DNA from: a virus
IMG/VR virus record: IMGVR_UViG_3300037071_000991
Coordinates: 1-21,902 of that record
DNA: 21,902 nt
Reading direction: 5' to 3' (one strand)
Under the pieces are notes generated by a model that worked only from the letters and a program-made list of their open reading frames with translations, was not told where the DNA came from and did not search any database. The translations under genes were made by a program, and so were the position numbers. How positions within the stretch are numbered: position 1 is the stretch's first letter; each line of letters starts with the position of its first letter. This document shows positions 1-7,639 of this stretch, in pieces.

Positions 1-1132
1 AAGGCACCGCATTGCTCAGCGTGTCCGATGCGAATCCGGGCGGGTCCAACGCCTCATCGTATGGCACTTCAGCCGGGATACTGCGAATGAGTGTCTTACC
101 GCCATCGGCCGCTGTGTAGGTTGCGCCCTTGACTTCCCAGTAGGTAATCATTGGCCGCACGTCACGGCGGTTCGTGAAGCTGTAGGCGTTGACACCTTCG
201 GTATAGCGCATCACCGGGAAGAGCTCGATCATCGGGTACAGGTTCAGCACGGCGCCACCAACACCGGCATAGCCGGTGTATCCGTCGTCGGTGGTCATCT
301 CGTACCAGTAGTTATTCGTTTGCCCGGAGTCGTTGACGGTCGGTCCGCTCAGGATCGTGACCCGCGTTCCGGCAGCCATCGATGTGACGATAGCAAACGA
401 TATAGCTGGCCCTTCGCGCAGACTCAGCGTCGTACGCACCTCGCCACGGTCTCCGGCTTCGTACTGATTGCTCAGCACGGTTGATGCTTCTTCGTAGTCA
501 GGCGGGAGTCCACTCACCCGCGCCATTCGCACCGCGCCGTCCGGGCAGTCGAACACGCGGTAGCCGAACAGCTTCGATGTGCGCACCAGCCAATCGAGTG
601 GTGATGTTCGCTCGTCGATACGCACATGCCCCCCGTCGATCTGCGCCTCGCCGCCGAGCATAATCGTGGTCACGCCATCGACGTACGTGGTGTCGTCTGC
701 CAGGTAGGTAGGCACGCTGCGCAGTTCGCACAGTGAACGGAACGCATCTTTCAGCGATACCGGGCCGGGTATCTCAATCATCTCCGTGGACTTGTAGCGC
801 AGCCGCGATGCCCAACCCTCGCCGGCGACACGCACCCAGCGTCCCTGATCCGAAATCGCCGCTTCGTCGTTTGGTATGCGCCCGTGGAAGATGCGCCGCA
901 CCGCGCCGTCGTATCCGGCTTCGATCTCTATTTCGGCATTGATGGCCAGTGATGCCGGGCGTGGCGCTTCAACGCGGACCGTGCATGTGCCGATAGGCTG
1001 GTCAACACCGTGGTTGGTAGAGACTTCGGTAACGGCGACGGCCACGCCGCCGATTCGGCAGTACGGACCGACCACCGGCTGTACGACGGCAGCGACCGCT
1101 TCATCGACCGTGGCGAAGGTGATGGCGCTCAC
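1..1132 (-). CDS. Baseplate hub/tail protein with inserted SH3b domain (partial, runs off the left edge)
   Basis: This minus-strand frame is open from a GTG at 1132 to the window edge (377 codons) and lacks its stop. Residues about 1-210 are beta-rich and resemble hub proteins of the gpD/gp27 type (TVRVEAP, then IFHGRIP). Residues about 301-357 hold a second hub-like stretch (RYTEGVN, then TYWEVKGA). Between them, residues about 231-292 read as a bacterial SH3 domain (SLREGPA, GTRVTILSGP, WYEMTTDDGYTGY). Hub proteins sit at the tail tip after the tape measure and distal tail genes, which matches its place here. The start is 18 bases after the preceding stop, in the same frame, with only a weak GGCGG-like ribosome site. 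Tail function is confident; the exact hub role is inferred. No lytic catalytic motif is visible in the part present. Confidence 0.75.
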   Translation of the reverse strand, partial: MSAITFATVDEAVAAVVQPVVGPYCRIGGVAVAVTEVSTNHGVDQPIGTCTVRVEAPRPASLAINAEIEIEAGYDGAVRRIFHGRIPNDEAAISDQGRWVRVAGEGWASRLRYKSTEMIEIPGPVSLKDAFRSLCELRSVPTYLADDTTYVDGVTTIMLGGEAQIDGGHVRIDERTSPLDWLVRTSKLFGYRVFDCPDGAVRMARVSGLPPDYEEASTVLSNQYEAGDRGEVRTTLSLREGPAISFAIVTSMAAGTRVTILSGPTVNDSGQTNNYWYEMTTDDGYTGYAGVGGAVLNLYPMIELFPVMRYTEGVNAYSFTNRRDVRPMITYWEVKGATYTAADGGKTLIRSIPAEVPYDEALDPPGFASDTLSNAVP

Positions 1133-1150
1133 GAGAGCACCGCCGAGTTG

Positions 1151-1423
1151 TTAGTCTGGGCAGGAGTAGGCGACAGCCATAACAACGTCCGGCATGGCTT
1201 CGATGTCCACTGAACAATTGGCCGGAAGTGTTTCGACGAATGCCTCAGCGTCGTGACGCCCAGACCATCTATCGCTTGCGTCTGTGAGGGCGAAGTATTC
1301 GACGTGCCACGTCGTTTGTGCGTCAGCGTCTGTTTCGGCAGAGAAGTAGACGTAAACGCCGACTGTCGCCGCCAGCCCAATAAAGGCGATGTAAATAGCA
1401 ATAGCGACAATCGTAGAGCGCAT
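1151..1423 (-). CDS. Small single-pass membrane protein of unknown function
   Basis: A 90-residue protein with an N-terminal hydrophobic helix (about residues 4-26: IVAIAIYIAFIGLAATVGVY) followed by a mostly acidic soluble tail with two cysteines (ANCSVD and the C-terminal SCPD). The topology fits a signal anchor with the tail outside the cytoplasm. It lies between the distal tail-like gene and the hub gene, so it may be a tail or host-interaction accessory. The ATG at 1423 lies 13 bases after the upstream stop and has no good ribosome site. An in-frame ATG at 1480 would add 19 unlikely residues. No family is recognised. Confidence 0.55.
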   Translation of the reverse strand: MRSTIVAIAIYIAFIGLAATVGVYVYFSAETDADAQTTWHVEYFALTDASDRWSGRHDAEAFVETLPANCSVDIEAMPDVVMAVAYSCPD

Positions 1424-1436
1424 GGGAGCAATCGTA

Positions 1437-1901
1437 TCATGCCGGTCGCTCCTGCAGTTGAAACAACGCCGTGCATTCACATGAACCGTCGAGGACGATC
1501 CGATCGCCGCTCACCTCCTTGAGCAACACATCTTGTATGCGTTTGTAAATCTGGCCGAAGACGACGACCTCAGCGACAGCACGTATGCCGGTGGTTTCGT
1601 CTGGCGCCGTCTGTGGGAGTTCGCACATCGCCGCGTAGACAGTGAGCTCGCCGCTGGTGTGCTTCAGTGCCAGGAAGTTGCTGTACTCGGTGGTGGTTTC
1701 GAAGAGTAGCCGGTACGTCTGCGTGAGCGGCCCTAAGCCGAGTAGTTGCGTGATGGTGATATTGCCGCCAGGCACATGTCTATCGACGCTGTAGGATGGT
1801 TGCTGCCAGCCAGGCATTCCGGTCGGGTCCACCGAATCCCACAGGATGCCAAAGTTCGTCTCGCCGAAACCGCAATGTCGTTCGACAGTCCAGACGGTCA
1901 T
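1437..1901 (-). CDS. Distal tail-like/minor tail protein
   Basis: A 154-residue beta-rich protein directly after the tape measure gene and before the hub gene, the usual slot of a distal tail (Dit-like) or minor tail protein. It begins MTVWTVERHC and contains several short beta-type segments (GNITITQLLG, YRLLFETTTE, AVAEVVVFGQ). The ATG overlaps the tape measure stop in TGATG, which indicates translational coupling. No catalytic motif is visible. The family is not recognised from sequence; the role comes from gene order only. Confidence 0.6.
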   Translation of the reverse strand: MTVWTVERHCGFGETNFGILWDSVDPTGMPGWQQPSYSVDRHVPGGNITITQLLGLGPLTQTYRLLFETTTEYSNFLALKHTSGELTVYAAMCELPQTAPDETTGIRAVAEVVVFGQIYKRIQDVLLKEVSGDRIVLDGSCECTALFQLQERPA

Positions 1902-4585
1902 CAGTAGCCCCTCTGGTGTGTCTGCAAGGCGCGCTGAAGTGCCGGCACGATCTCGCGCACGATCTGTTCGGTGTTGTTGGCGTTGGCGATGTTGACGGTG
2001 AGATTGATACCGCCGCCACCGGTGTTCTCTAGTCCGGTATGCGGAGTAACGAGCGTTCCACGCGGAACGTTGTACAGGGCGTCGCCGCTCGTGAATGCGA
2101 TGCCTCCGCCAGGGAAGGTCAGACGCTCTGTGCCGTACTCGCCCATGCGGGCCACCACGCCACCGGAGTCGTAGCCCATGACGCCACCGAGACCAGCGGC
2201 GCCGATCTTCTGCTCGACGATGTTGATATAGGTCGTGGCGACCGATCCGTCGATTGCTGCGAGTGCTGAGGCAACGCCACGTATCGTGCCGCTGGCGTTG
2301 TCCTGCGCATTGATTGAAGCCGTGTAGGCCTTTTCGTAGTTGTTCGCCGCAGACTGCGCGGCTCCGATGTCGTCAACCGCATCCTTATTGTCAGCATCAA
2401 TCTTGCCGGTTGATGTACTGGCATCCCAGGTGATTGCCCGGTTTTCCGCCTCAGTTATTTGCTCGATTGCCGGACCAATATCGGCGTCAACCGTAGCAAC
2501 CGTATTGAGATTCTCCCAGGCGTTGGCGTCGCCCATTACCTCTTCGTACGCCGCTTCCGCCGCTGACACATCTCCGCCAAATGTGGCAACCCACGTCGCT
2601 GCTGTGAGTTGACGCATTGTCTCCGTCAAAAGTGTGAGTTCGCTCTGTCCCTCAGTCAGTACCGTGACTGTGCCATCAGCACCGACACTGATGATGCCCA
2701 TATCAACGAGGATGTCTTCGAGTAGAGGATTGGCCGCTATCGCCCCCGCAATCAGGTTTTCCATGCCGGGCGCACCGGCCATTGCCGTTTGGGCAATTTC
2801 CAACGCTTGTGCCGCCGTGGCCGTGTCCATATAGGCGAGGGCGAGGCGTTGCTGGTCGGCTGGTGCATCGGCGAGTCCCGCCCAGTATTCCGCTTGGGCA
2901 GACATCAACTCTTCAATGATTGGAGCTTGCTGACGCTGAATGTCGAGGATTGCCGTTTGGATCGTAACGTTGTCTTCGGCGATGTTGTTTGCGAGTCCGA
3001 GACCCTCTGACCAATCGGCCACCGCCTGCGCTTGCTGCCCTACCGCGTCTGTGTTTTGCACAATGACGCGGAAGCCGGCAGATAGCGCATTCGTCGTGTT
3101 CGTGTAGGCAGCGGTAACTTCGTTGAATTGCTGAGCAAGATTGGCGCGTGCGAGCTCGAGTACCTGTGCTTGGAATGCCTCGAGTTTTACCTGCGCATCC
3201 ATTGCCTGAAGGGCAGTGCCGTGGAGGGATGATCCTAACTTCTCTGTTACGCCCGCAGCATCCGTCGCTACCCGGTCGTACATCTCGAAACTGTTTGCTA
3301 TCCTATCGACATTCAGCCAATAGTCAGCGGCATCCATGCGTCCACTGGTAAATGCTTCGTTGAGTGACTCTAGTTGACTGCGCGCCAGGTCAGCGCCTTC
3401 GCCGGTATTGGTGAGAATTCTGGCAACTGATCCCTCTAACTTCGAGAAGTTGTCAATATCTAAGCCGAGCGATTCAAATGTATCGGCCAGCAAATTGAAC
3501 TCGTCAATTTGCGCTTGGGTCACATCATCGGTGCCCATAATGTTACTGAGTTCTGAAAACCTATCGAAGTCCCTCATCATCTGATCAGTGATGGCATTGG
3601 TGGCATCACCGAGTTCTAAGAGAGACCCCTCACCATTTTTGGCCAGTTGGGCGAGTACCGCGTCGAGTTGATCGCTTCCTTCGTCAAAGTCATCAAAGAT
3701 GTCTTCCATGTAGTTGTTTTGCGACATCTTATCGAGTTCATACAACCCGACCGCGATGGCACCGAGAACGCCGGCTTTGCCCCACGCCTTCGCGAACGCG
3801 GCCGCGTTCGTCGTGGTAATTCCCAACATTCCGCTGAGTCCACCAAGCGCCGCCGTGGCAGCGGTCCATGCTGCCGATACTCCGGGCATCAACACAAGGA
3901 GCGTCTGGAATGCCCCAGTGTGCTCGCCGATGCTTTCCTGCACGTTCTCTAGCTGGTTGCGCAGTCTGTCGAGTGTCCCCGCAGTCGTCGCCGCATACGC
4001 CTCAGCTTGCCCGGCGTACCGTGCTTGCAACGCGGCGAGTGCCTCTTCCTTGCTGGCGTTCTCATCAAGCACGATACCCATACGGGCCAGCGTGCCGATA
4101 CGCCCGAGTTCCGCGGCTTCGACAATGCGCGTGGCATCAGCCAGCGAGATACCGCGACCACGGGCCACGTCCATAATCAACCCAAGCTGATCGATGGCCT
4201 CGCCAGCATCGCCAGTGGATGCCGTCAGTCGGGCAATGGAGTCTGCGGCTTCTTCGTCATCGAAGCCCATCGACACGGCGGCTTCACCAGCGGCGTCGAG
4301 TTGTTCGGCGTATTGCTCGTACGTATCGCCGGATGCTTCGATAGCAGCGCGTAGCCGTTCCTGACTGACTTCGGCTTCAGCGGCCGCTCGTGCGCTGTCG
4401 GCCATGATGCCGGAGACCGCACCGAGCGCTGCACCGATAGCCGCGCCGGTCCGTGAGAACCGCTGCATCGTGGTTTCGGACTTCGACAGGCTGGAATCCA
4501 TCTTGTCAGCAGATGACGCCACCTTGCCGAATACGGCAGACGCACTGTCAGTTGCGGTTATCGAAATGCTCACCTTATCGGACAT
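1901..4585 (-). CDS. Tail tape measure protein
   Basis: An 894-residue protein that sets tail length and is packed inside the tail tube before DNA ejection. It starts with a beta-type segment (KVSISITATDSAS) followed by long Ala-, Glu- and Gln-rich helices. Hydrophobic stretches lie near residues 48-62 and about 225-285, typical of tape measures that insert in the host membrane. The C terminus has the Gly-rich and beta segments usual in this family (GYDSGGVV, FPGGGI, ALQRALQTH). It lies directly downstream of the chaperone pair, the nearly invariant position. With about 1.5 angstrom per helical residue, the length suggests a tail of roughly 130 nm; this is an estimate only. The ATG overlaps the upstream TAA in TAATG. 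No lysozyme or peptidase domain is seen. Confidence 0.93.
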   Translation of the reverse strand: MSDKVSISITATDSASAVFGKVASSADKMDSSLSKSETTMQRFSRTGAAIGAALGAVSGIMADSARAAAEAEVSQERLRAAIEASGDTYEQYAEQLDAAGEAAVSMGFDDEEAADSIARLTASTGDAGEAIDQLGLIMDVARGRGISLADATRIVEAAELGRIGTLARMGIVLDENASKEEALAALQARYAGQAEAYAATTAGTLDRLRNQLENVQESIGEHTGAFQTLLVLMPGVSAAWTAATAALGGLSGMLGITTTNAAAFAKAWGKAGVLGAIAVGLYELDKMSQNNYMEDIFDDFDEGSDQLDAVLAQLAKNGEGSLLELGDATNAITDQMMRDFDRFSELSNIMGTDDVTQAQIDEFNLLADTFESLGLDIDNFSKLEGSVARILTNTGEGADLARSQLESLNEAFTSGRMDAADYWLNVDRIANSFEMYDRVATDAAGVTEKLGSSLHGTALQAMDAQVKLEAFQAQVLELARANLAQQFNEVTAAYTNTTNALSAGFRVIVQNTDAVGQQAQAVADWSEGLGLANNIAEDNVTIQTAILDIQRQQAPIIEELMSAQAEYWAGLADAPADQQRLALAYMDTATAAQALEIAQTAMAGAPGMENLIAGAIAANPLLEDILVDMGIISVGADGTVTVLTEGQSELTLLTETMRQLTAATWVATFGGDVSAAEAAYEEVMGDANAWENLNTVATVDADIGPAIEQITEAENRAITWDASTSTGKIDADNKDAVDDIGAAQSAANNYEKAYTASINAQDNASGTIRGVASALAAIDGSVATTYINIVEQKIGAAGLGGVMGYDSGGVVARMGEYGTERLTFPGGGIAFTSGDALYNVPRGTLVTPHTGLENTGGGGINLTVNIANANNTEQIVREIVPALQRALQTHQRGY

Positions 4586-5294
4586 TAGCCGACCTGCCCT
4601 ATGTCATCGCTCATCATGTGTTGAATCGCCTGCGACTCTTTGCGAGCGTCCATCACGCCGCCGTCGTAGGCGTTGCGCAGCGTCACCGCTTCAGTCCAGC
4701 GACGGGCGTTGGTGTGTGCGTATTCGTCTGGTCGCATCGGTGAGAGGTCGTACCAGGCTATCAAGTCGAGTCCTTCCGGCTTTGGCACGGGATCGCCCGC
4801 CGTGGCCAGGTTCAATCGCTTTCGTTCGGCGTACCGTCCGTATCGGCGGAACGCCTCTGCCCTTTTGGGAGGTCGGACAGGCCGTCACCGAGACGGATGC
4901 ACCAAGCGATGAAGTTCGTCACCTGCGTACGCTGCGTTGCAAACGCTTCCGGTCCCATCTCTGCCGGCGGCGGCACAGCCTTCCATTCACCGCTCACCTG
5001 ATCGAGCGCAATGGCGTTCCACGCGATTACCCACGGTGCAATGGTTTCCCACAGATCAGCGAACGGCGCGGACGGTTTCACCGAGTCCATCTCGGCGAAT
5101 GTCAGGTCGTCGCGGATGTCAGCCCAGAACGGCTCGGCGCCGTCTTCTGGTTCCATCTGTGCTGCCACGCGTTTTGTAAACGGACTGATGACCGAATCGG
5201 GCATGGCCACAATGCGGCGTACCGACCGTTTTGGCCGGTATCCGCTGATGATCGTTGGCGCTGTGACTTCTTCGAGTACCTTCGGTTTCGGCAT
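4585..5294 (-). CDS. Tail assembly chaperone, -1 frameshift (GT-like) product
   Basis: Predicted fusion made when ribosomes slip -1 at the heptamer at 4869-4863 (CCCAAAA). Translation then leaves the G-like frame after 144 codons and continues for 92 residues in the -1 frame to the TAA at 4585-4587, giving about 236 residues. The -1 frame is open through the junction and reads plausibly (EAFRRYGRYAERKRLNLATA, then GLDLIAWYDL). In lambda-like and many other long-tailed phages the analogous GT protein binds the tape measure and recruits tail tube subunits. The T-like part ends in a TAATG overlap with the tape measure start. The T-like frame also holds an ATG at 4815, but no separate ribosome site is evident, so frameshifting is the better explanation. 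Confidence 0.8.
4812..5294 (-). CDS. Tail assembly chaperone (G-like, unshifted product)
   Basis: A 160-residue protein between the tail tube and tape measure genes, the standard place of the lambda G-type chaperone. It begins MPKPKVLEEV and is mixed alpha and acidic (EPEDGAEPFWADIRDDL, FIAWCIRLGDG), without signal peptide or membrane segments. The ATG at 5294 has an AGGAG ribosome site five bases upstream. It starts 8 bases after the tail tube stop. The last 16 residues lie beyond the slip site and are made only without frameshifting. The role is inferred from position and from the frameshift signal, since these chaperones diverge strongly in sequence. Confidence 0.82.
   Translation of the reverse strand: MPKPKVLEEVTAPTIISGYRPKRSVRRIVAMPDSVISPFTKRVAAQMEPEDGAEPFWADIRDDLTFAEMDSVKPSAPFADLWETIAPWVIAWNAIALDQVSGEWKAVPPPAEMGPEAFATQRTQVTNFIAWCIRLGDGLSDLPKGQRRSADTDGTPNESD
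4828..4869 (-). promoter_or_regulatory. Programmed -1 ribosomal frameshift signal (slippery heptamer plus hairpin)
   Basis: The minus strand carries C CCA AAA at 4869-4863, in the zero frame of the G-like gene, a canonical X XXY YYZ heptamer. Seven bases downstream, 4855-4828 can fold: GGCGT (4855-4851) pairs with ACGCC (4832-4828), and TCCG (4850-4847) pairs with CGGA (4840-4837) around a CCGATA loop, leaving CGGT bulged. Heptamer, spacing and hairpin are those of a -1 frameshift stimulator. The -1 frame is the one that stays open to the tape measure start. Confidence 0.82.
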
Positions 5295-5302
5295 CGTGAC
5301 TC

Positions 5303-6541
5303 CTACGGATTGGCGGCAATCGCGTTCTTAACGGTGATCTCGATGGGCGACGCTTCGGAGGCATCGACGTATCCTCGAAACTGCCAGGTCGCCGTAATGT
5401 TGTTGTTACGCTCATCGACGGAGAACTCGCCCCAGTAGCCGGCGAAGATGTCGATCTGAGCCAGTTTGGTGGGAATGGTGTGCGCGTTGATCGTCGAGCC
5501 GGTTTGCTTGATACGGATTTTCCGTACCGTCTGCGCTTTCCAGGCGTCGTACTCGTCTCGGTTGTCGAACTCAAGGCGCACCTGACCGGTAACGCGCTTT
5601 TTGCCCTGGTCGATGCGCGGCGCGTAGCTGTCCACGTTCTCCATGAACCGCTTCAGGCTGGCGTTACCTTCGTACGTGACGCTGAACGAGATAAACCGGC
5701 CAGTCTGCACCGTCGTGCCCAGTGTGGCCGTGTCGAGATAGAGCAGCGTGCCCGGCGCGTCGATGACTTCGCGGGTCCGGTCGCTGATACCGGTGGTGAA
5801 CGTGCCGCTGATCTCGAAGGTATCGGCATTGGCGACGGCGCTCGGAAAGAGGCCGGAGATCGTCAGCGTGGTAGCGTCATTGCTGGCAATGCGCCGCACT
5901 TGGCCGATGTTGCCTGCGGTGCCGGTAAGCATGCGCACATACGCGCCCTGGTAAGCGTTGACCACCCAGCCAGCTGCGGCCTTGATGACGGTCGATGTGC
6001 TGCCGCCGGTGGCGGTGTCGTTCACGTCGGCCTTCAGATCGTGCGTGCAGGCTCGTACCGGCGAGCTCCACTTCCAGGCCGCTTCGCTATCATCGATGTC
6101 GCCGGATATCGTGAAGCCTTCGAAGAAGAGGCACGTCGAGCGCCACGGCATACCGGGTGTGCCGTATTCCAGCGTCATCGTGTCCAGGTTGATGCTGTCG
6201 GCAGCCGGTTTGTGCTCGTAGAGATAGCCGGGCGTGCCCTCGGCATCGGAGACGCCAACCACACCGCCAACCAGGCCGTACCGCAAGAGGATCGGCAGGT
6301 CTTCGTACGATAGCGGTTGCTCGTAGGTTCCGGTGATTTCCAGCGGTCCCCAGATTGGCGAGTAGTCGGCAAAGTATGTGCCGGCGAACTCTTCACGATC
6401 CGCGAGTGCACGTTTTGGATCAACCTTCATATTGCCGTAGAGCCGGAAAGTGGGTGTCACTGCCGTCCCGGCCTGCACCTCGGTGCCGCCATATGCGCGG
6501 CGAAGCCCGACGCTGTTCGGAATCTGATTCCAGTTTGTCAC
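5303..6541 (-). CDS. Major tail (tube) protein with inserted beta module
   Basis: A 412-residue protein that forms the tail tube. It precedes the chaperone pair, as tube proteins do. The N-terminal part is tube-like (RLYGNMKVDP, SPIWGPLEITGTYEQPLSYE), and the C-terminal part returns to a beta fold (FISFSVTYEG, TGQVRLEFDNRDEYDAW, ITATWQFRGYVDA). Residues about 175-247 look like an inserted module: a GW segment, then GTAGNIGQVRRIASNDATTL, a pattern known to recur in phage virion proteins. The start is a GTG at 6541 overlapping the upstream stop in GTGA. Length exceeds that of simple tube proteins (about 200-250 residues), consistent with an insertion exposed on the tail surface. Confidence 0.85.
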   Translation of the reverse strand: MTNWNQIPNSVGLRRAYGGTEVQAGTAVTPTFRLYGNMKVDPKRALADREEFAGTYFADYSPIWGPLEITGTYEQPLSYEDLPILLRYGLVGGVVGVSDAEGTPGYLYEHKPAADSINLDTMTLEYGTPGMPWRSTCLFFEGFTISGDIDDSEAAWKWSSPVRACTHDLKADVNDTATGGSTSTVIKAAAGWVVNAYQGAYVRMLTGTAGNIGQVRRIASNDATTLTISGLFPSAVANADTFEISGTFTTGISDRTREVIDAPGTLLYLDTATLGTTVQTGRFISFSVTYEGNASLKRFMENVDSYAPRIDQGKKRVTGQVRLEFDNRDEYDAWKAQTVRKIRIKQTGSTINAHTIPTKLAQIDIFAGYWGEFSVDERNNNITATWQFRGYVDASEASPIEITVKNAIAANP

Positions 6542-6744
6542 GGCTTCACCTCATCTTTCGCCGCTGGCTTCTCGGCGCTCGCCGTGCTTGCTTTGGCCTT
6601 CTCGTAGAGTCCGCTTTCGACGGCATCGCGCATGGCCGCCGGCCCGGCGTGTTGCACGTCTTTCGCGGTCAAATCGCGCTGAGGGACGCCGGTGATGAAT
6701 GCGCCCTCCCTCGGCTTGTACTGGTACAGGATTGGTTCACTCAT
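6538..6744 (-). CDS. Small structural-region protein of unknown function
   Basis: A 68-residue protein between the tail terminator-like and tail tube genes. The N-terminal half contains YKPREGAFITGVPQRDLTA, a compact pattern often seen in tiny head-tail region proteins. The C-terminal third is low-complexity Lys/Ala/Glu/Pro. The ATG at 6744 has GGGAG seven bases upstream (in GGGAGCTAACC) and follows the previous stop by two bases. Its stop overlaps the next GTG. No catalytic motif or membrane segment is present. Expression as part of the morphogenesis operon is clear, but the function is not known to me. Confidence 0.65.
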   Translation of the reverse strand: MSEPILYQYKPREGAFITGVPQRDLTAKDVQHAGPAAMRDAVESGLYEKAKASTASAEKPAAKDEVKP

Positions 6745-6746
6745 GG

Positions 6747-7190
6747 TTAGCTCCCGGCGAATCGCCGCAGTTTGATACCGAAAAACAGTTCTGCTCCGTA
6801 GTAGAGATGTCCGGCGTACTCGACACCGCTATCACCGCCAGCCGTTCGCTCCAACCGGCAGTAATCAACGCGGTCCGTACCGTCGTCCGTCTGCAGATGG
6901 AAGGCCGCATGGTTGCTACCGTCGCTGGTGAACGCATCAGCCAGCGGTGCGATGAAGGTGTCCGCCACCAGGATTTCCCCCGCCACATTGCCTTTGAGCG
7001 ATGTCAGTAGTTGCCCTTTAACGGTGAGCATCCAGAGTTGTTCGCCAGCCGATTCCGTCAGTAGCGATTCATCCCAGTACAGCACCATTGCGGGCGATGC
7101 AATCGTTCCGGGCGCCGGGTAATGGACATACAGTCCGGTGACGCCGGAGGCGTAGTAGGCGAGTCGTTGCAGCGCAGTCGTGGGCAGCAT
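6747..7190 (-). CDS. Tail terminator/tail completion-like protein
   Basis: A 147-residue protein in the position of the tail terminator, after the gp10-like gene and before the tail tube gene. It starts with a helix (LQRLAYYASGV) followed by beta segments (GLYVHYPAPG, AMVLYWDESLL, QLWMLTVKGQLLTSL), an alpha-then-beta layout like that of gpU-type proteins. The C-terminal part (GVEYAGHLYYGAELFFGIKL) is also beta. The ATG overlaps the upstream stop in TGATG. The assignment rests mainly on gene order; sequence similarity to a named family could not be established. Confidence 0.6.
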   Translation of the reverse strand: MLPTTALQRLAYYASGVTGLYVHYPAPGTIASPAMVLYWDESLLTESAGEQLWMLTVKGQLLTSLKGNVAGEILVADTFIAPLADAFTSDGSNHAAFHLQTDDGTDRVDYCRLERTAGGDSGVEYAGHLYYGAELFFGIKLRRFAGS

Positions 7191-7639
7191 CAGCCGACAA
7201 TCCTGGCGATAGCACGCTTCATGGCGGCGCTCATCTCACGATTGGCAAGCGGACGAATCTGCACGCCAGCCGGTTTGATGAATGGATACGGGCGTGTGCC
7301 CGGATGGTTCACGAACCGCACCGGATGACGAGCGCCCTTCCAGTACAGCCACGGGTTGCCGGTGATCTTGTGCGGTTTCGTGCCCTTTTCGAGCCACAGT
7401 CCGACTTTGTAGACGGTGCCCCATTCTCCGCGCACACCGTTGCCGAGCTTGGAAACTTTGTGCGTGATCGAGCGCGCCGTCGTGCGGGTCTTCTTGCGCA
7501 CCAGTCGTTTGCTGATCGCCTCGCCTTGAATGACAATGCGCGTCATGCTGCGCAACATCTCGTCACCGATGATCTTCGGCGCCTGGCGATAACTGCTAAT
7601 CAACTGGTCGAGGCCTTGCACGGCAATGTCAATCTGCAT
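7190..7639 (-). CDS. HK97 gp10-like head-tail/tail completion protein
   Basis: A 149-residue protein with a helical N terminus (GLDQLISSYRQAPKIIGDEM) and a basic middle (KRLVRKKTRTTARSI). It then has the conserved GxWLEKGTKPH-type segment of gp10-like proteins (VGLWLEKGTKPHKI), followed by HPGTRPYPFIKPA. This family links connector and tail in HK97-like phages. The ATG at 7639 overlaps the stop of the adaptor gene in TGATG. A longer reading frame to 7708 exists, but its extra residues overlap the adaptor gene and are unlike the family. Confidence 0.85.
   Translation of the reverse strand: MQIDIAVQGLDQLISSYRQAPKIIGDEMLRSMTRIVIQGEAISKRLVRKKTRTTARSITHKVSKLGNGVRGEWGTVYKVGLWLEKGTKPHKITGNPWLYWKGARHPVRFVNHPGTRPYPFIKPAGVQIRPLANREMSAAMKRAIARIVG

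Noticed and set aside
1129-1476. Alternative frame over the small membrane protein
   Set aside because: Despite a GGAG near an internal ATG, the product is Ser/Thr/Leu/Arg-rich shadow sequence; the other frame gives a clear membrane helix and acidic domain.
4404-5438. Long plus-strand open frame of 344 codons
   Set aside because: It is antisense to the chaperone, tape measure start and tail tube end, which have clear family and frameshift evidence. Its product is Arg/Ser/Pro/Cys-rich without domains.
5480-6313. Plus-strand open frame of 277 codons
   Set aside because: It mirrors the tail tube gene; GC-rich codon bias leaves the opposite strand open. Product lacks recognisable motifs.
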